A stretch of DNA of 6,759 bases from contig JAGQSP010000252.1 of the NCBI GenBank assembly GCA_020439485.1, positions 1 to 6,759 on the forward strand, read 5' to 3'. This DNA comes from Acidimicrobiales bacterium. Lineage in GTDB: Bacteria > Actinomycetota > Acidimicrobiia > Acidimicrobiales > Poriferisodalaceae. The translations under genes were made by a program, and so were the position numbers. Position 1 is the first letter of the stretch. Each line of letters begins with the position of its first letter. Under the pieces are notes generated by a model. The model searched no databases and was not told where the DNA came from. It worked only from the letters and a program-made list of their open reading frames with translations. Shown here in pieces: positions 6,330 to 6,759 of this stretch.

Positions 6330-6759
6330 CGCCGTCACCTCCCCCGACCAGGGTTTCGTATTCGTCCCTGAAGTAGTGAAGGGTGCTGAGCACCGGGTTG
6401 GGTGCGGCCTGTCCGAGGCCGCAAAGGGATGTGTCCCTGACCATCTGGCACAGGTGTTCCAGGTCTGCGAGATCGCTGTGCGTTCCTAGCCCTGAGACGA
6501 TCCGATCGAGCAGCCCGTGCATCTGCACGGTTCCGGCGCGACACGGAGTGCACTTGCCGCAGCTCTCGTCCATCGAGAACTCCATGAAGTACTTGGCCAC
6601 CCCGGGCATGCCGACGTCTTCGTCCATGACGATCAGACCACCCGATCCCATGATCGATCCCAGCTTTCGCAGGCTGTCGTAGTCGACAGGCGTATCGAGG
6701 AACTCAGATGGGATGCACCCGCCAGACGGCCCGCCGGTCTGGGCGGCCTTGAACTGTCG
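6322..6759 (-). CDS. hoxF: Bidirectional hydrogenase diaphorase subunit HoxF, C-terminal part
   Basis: The frame is open to the right edge, so only the last 145 residues are here. HoxF is the NuoF-like flavoprotein that binds FMN and NAD(P)H and exchanges electrons with the hydrogenase. The visible part has the GGPSGGCIP motif (9-17 of the fragment). This GGC wording is typical of hydrogenase-type NuoF homologues (HoxF, HydB) rather than respiratory NuoF. Then come the DTPVDYDSL segment (22-30), [11 protein letters not shown] (37-47) and the [4Fe-4S] site ESCGKCTPC with Cys67, 70 and 73 and the fourth Cys113 in SLCGLG. The NADH- and FMN-binding N-terminal part lies outside the window. The protein ends soon after the cluster, with no extra ferredoxin domain. 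Its stop overlaps the hoxU start by 8 bases. A HoxE gene, if present, would be further right. Confidence 0.94.
   Translation of the reverse strand, partial: RQFKAAQTGGPSGGCIPSEFLDTPVDYDSLRKLGSIMGSGGLIVMDEDVGMPGVAKYFMEFSMDESCGKCTPCRAGTVQMHGLLDRIVSGLGTHSDLADLEHLCQMVRDTSLCGLGQAAPNPVLSTLHYFRDEYETLVGGGDGGA
6338..6342 (-). promoter_or_regulatory. Shine-Dalgarno of hoxU
   Basis: GGAGG within a G-rich run on the minus strand, eight bases before GTG 6329 and inside the end of hoxF. It abuts GTG 6338, too close to serve that codon, so it selects 6329. Confidence 0.6.

Overview
This is a GC-rich bacterial window (roughly two-thirds G+C by eye) packed with genes: eight or more abutting or overlapping reading frames, frequent GTG starts and almost no intergenic DNA. 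Codon use and the presence of an ECF41-type sigma factor suggest a high-GC actinobacterium, but nothing in the window fixes the taxon and this is inference.

Left half, + strand (1-3163). A crotonase-superfamily gene enters from the left edge (1-453). It is followed with a one-base stop/start overlap by a small NTF2/SnoaL-like protein (453-905). After a 39-base gap comes a two-gene unit: an FAD-dependent, phytoene-desaturase-like oxidoreductase (945-2270) and, overlapping it by ATGA, an ECF41-family sigma factor with a fused C-terminal SnoaL-like domain (2267-3163). The gap holds a good match to the ECF41 promoter type (TGTCACA-like -35, 16-base spacer, CGTC -10). It is placed so that transcription would start at or next to the ATG of the oxidoreductase. 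The simplest reading is that the sigma factor controls the oxidoreductase gene and itself.

Right half, - strand (3145-6759). The genes read leftward in the order hoxF (C-terminal part only), hoxU, hoxY, hoxH, hoxW. This is the core of a bidirectional, NAD(P)-linked group 3d [NiFe]-hydrogenase. HoxF and HoxU form the diaphorase and electron-transfer arm, HoxY and HoxH are the hydrogenase dimer, and HoxW is the protease that removes the HoxH C-terminal tail after nickel insertion. Neighbouring genes overlap by 4-8 bases or are 26 bases apart, so this is one translationally coupled operon whose promoter lies beyond the right edge. The HoxH motifs look most like the cyanobacterial-type enzyme as I recall it. 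No hoxE or hyp maturation genes are in the window.

The two blocks converge: the sigma-factor gene and hoxW overlap tail to tail by 19 bases, leaving no room for an intergenic terminator. I see no RNA genes, CRISPR arrays, insertion sequences or long repeats. The largest gene-free stretch is only 39 bases.
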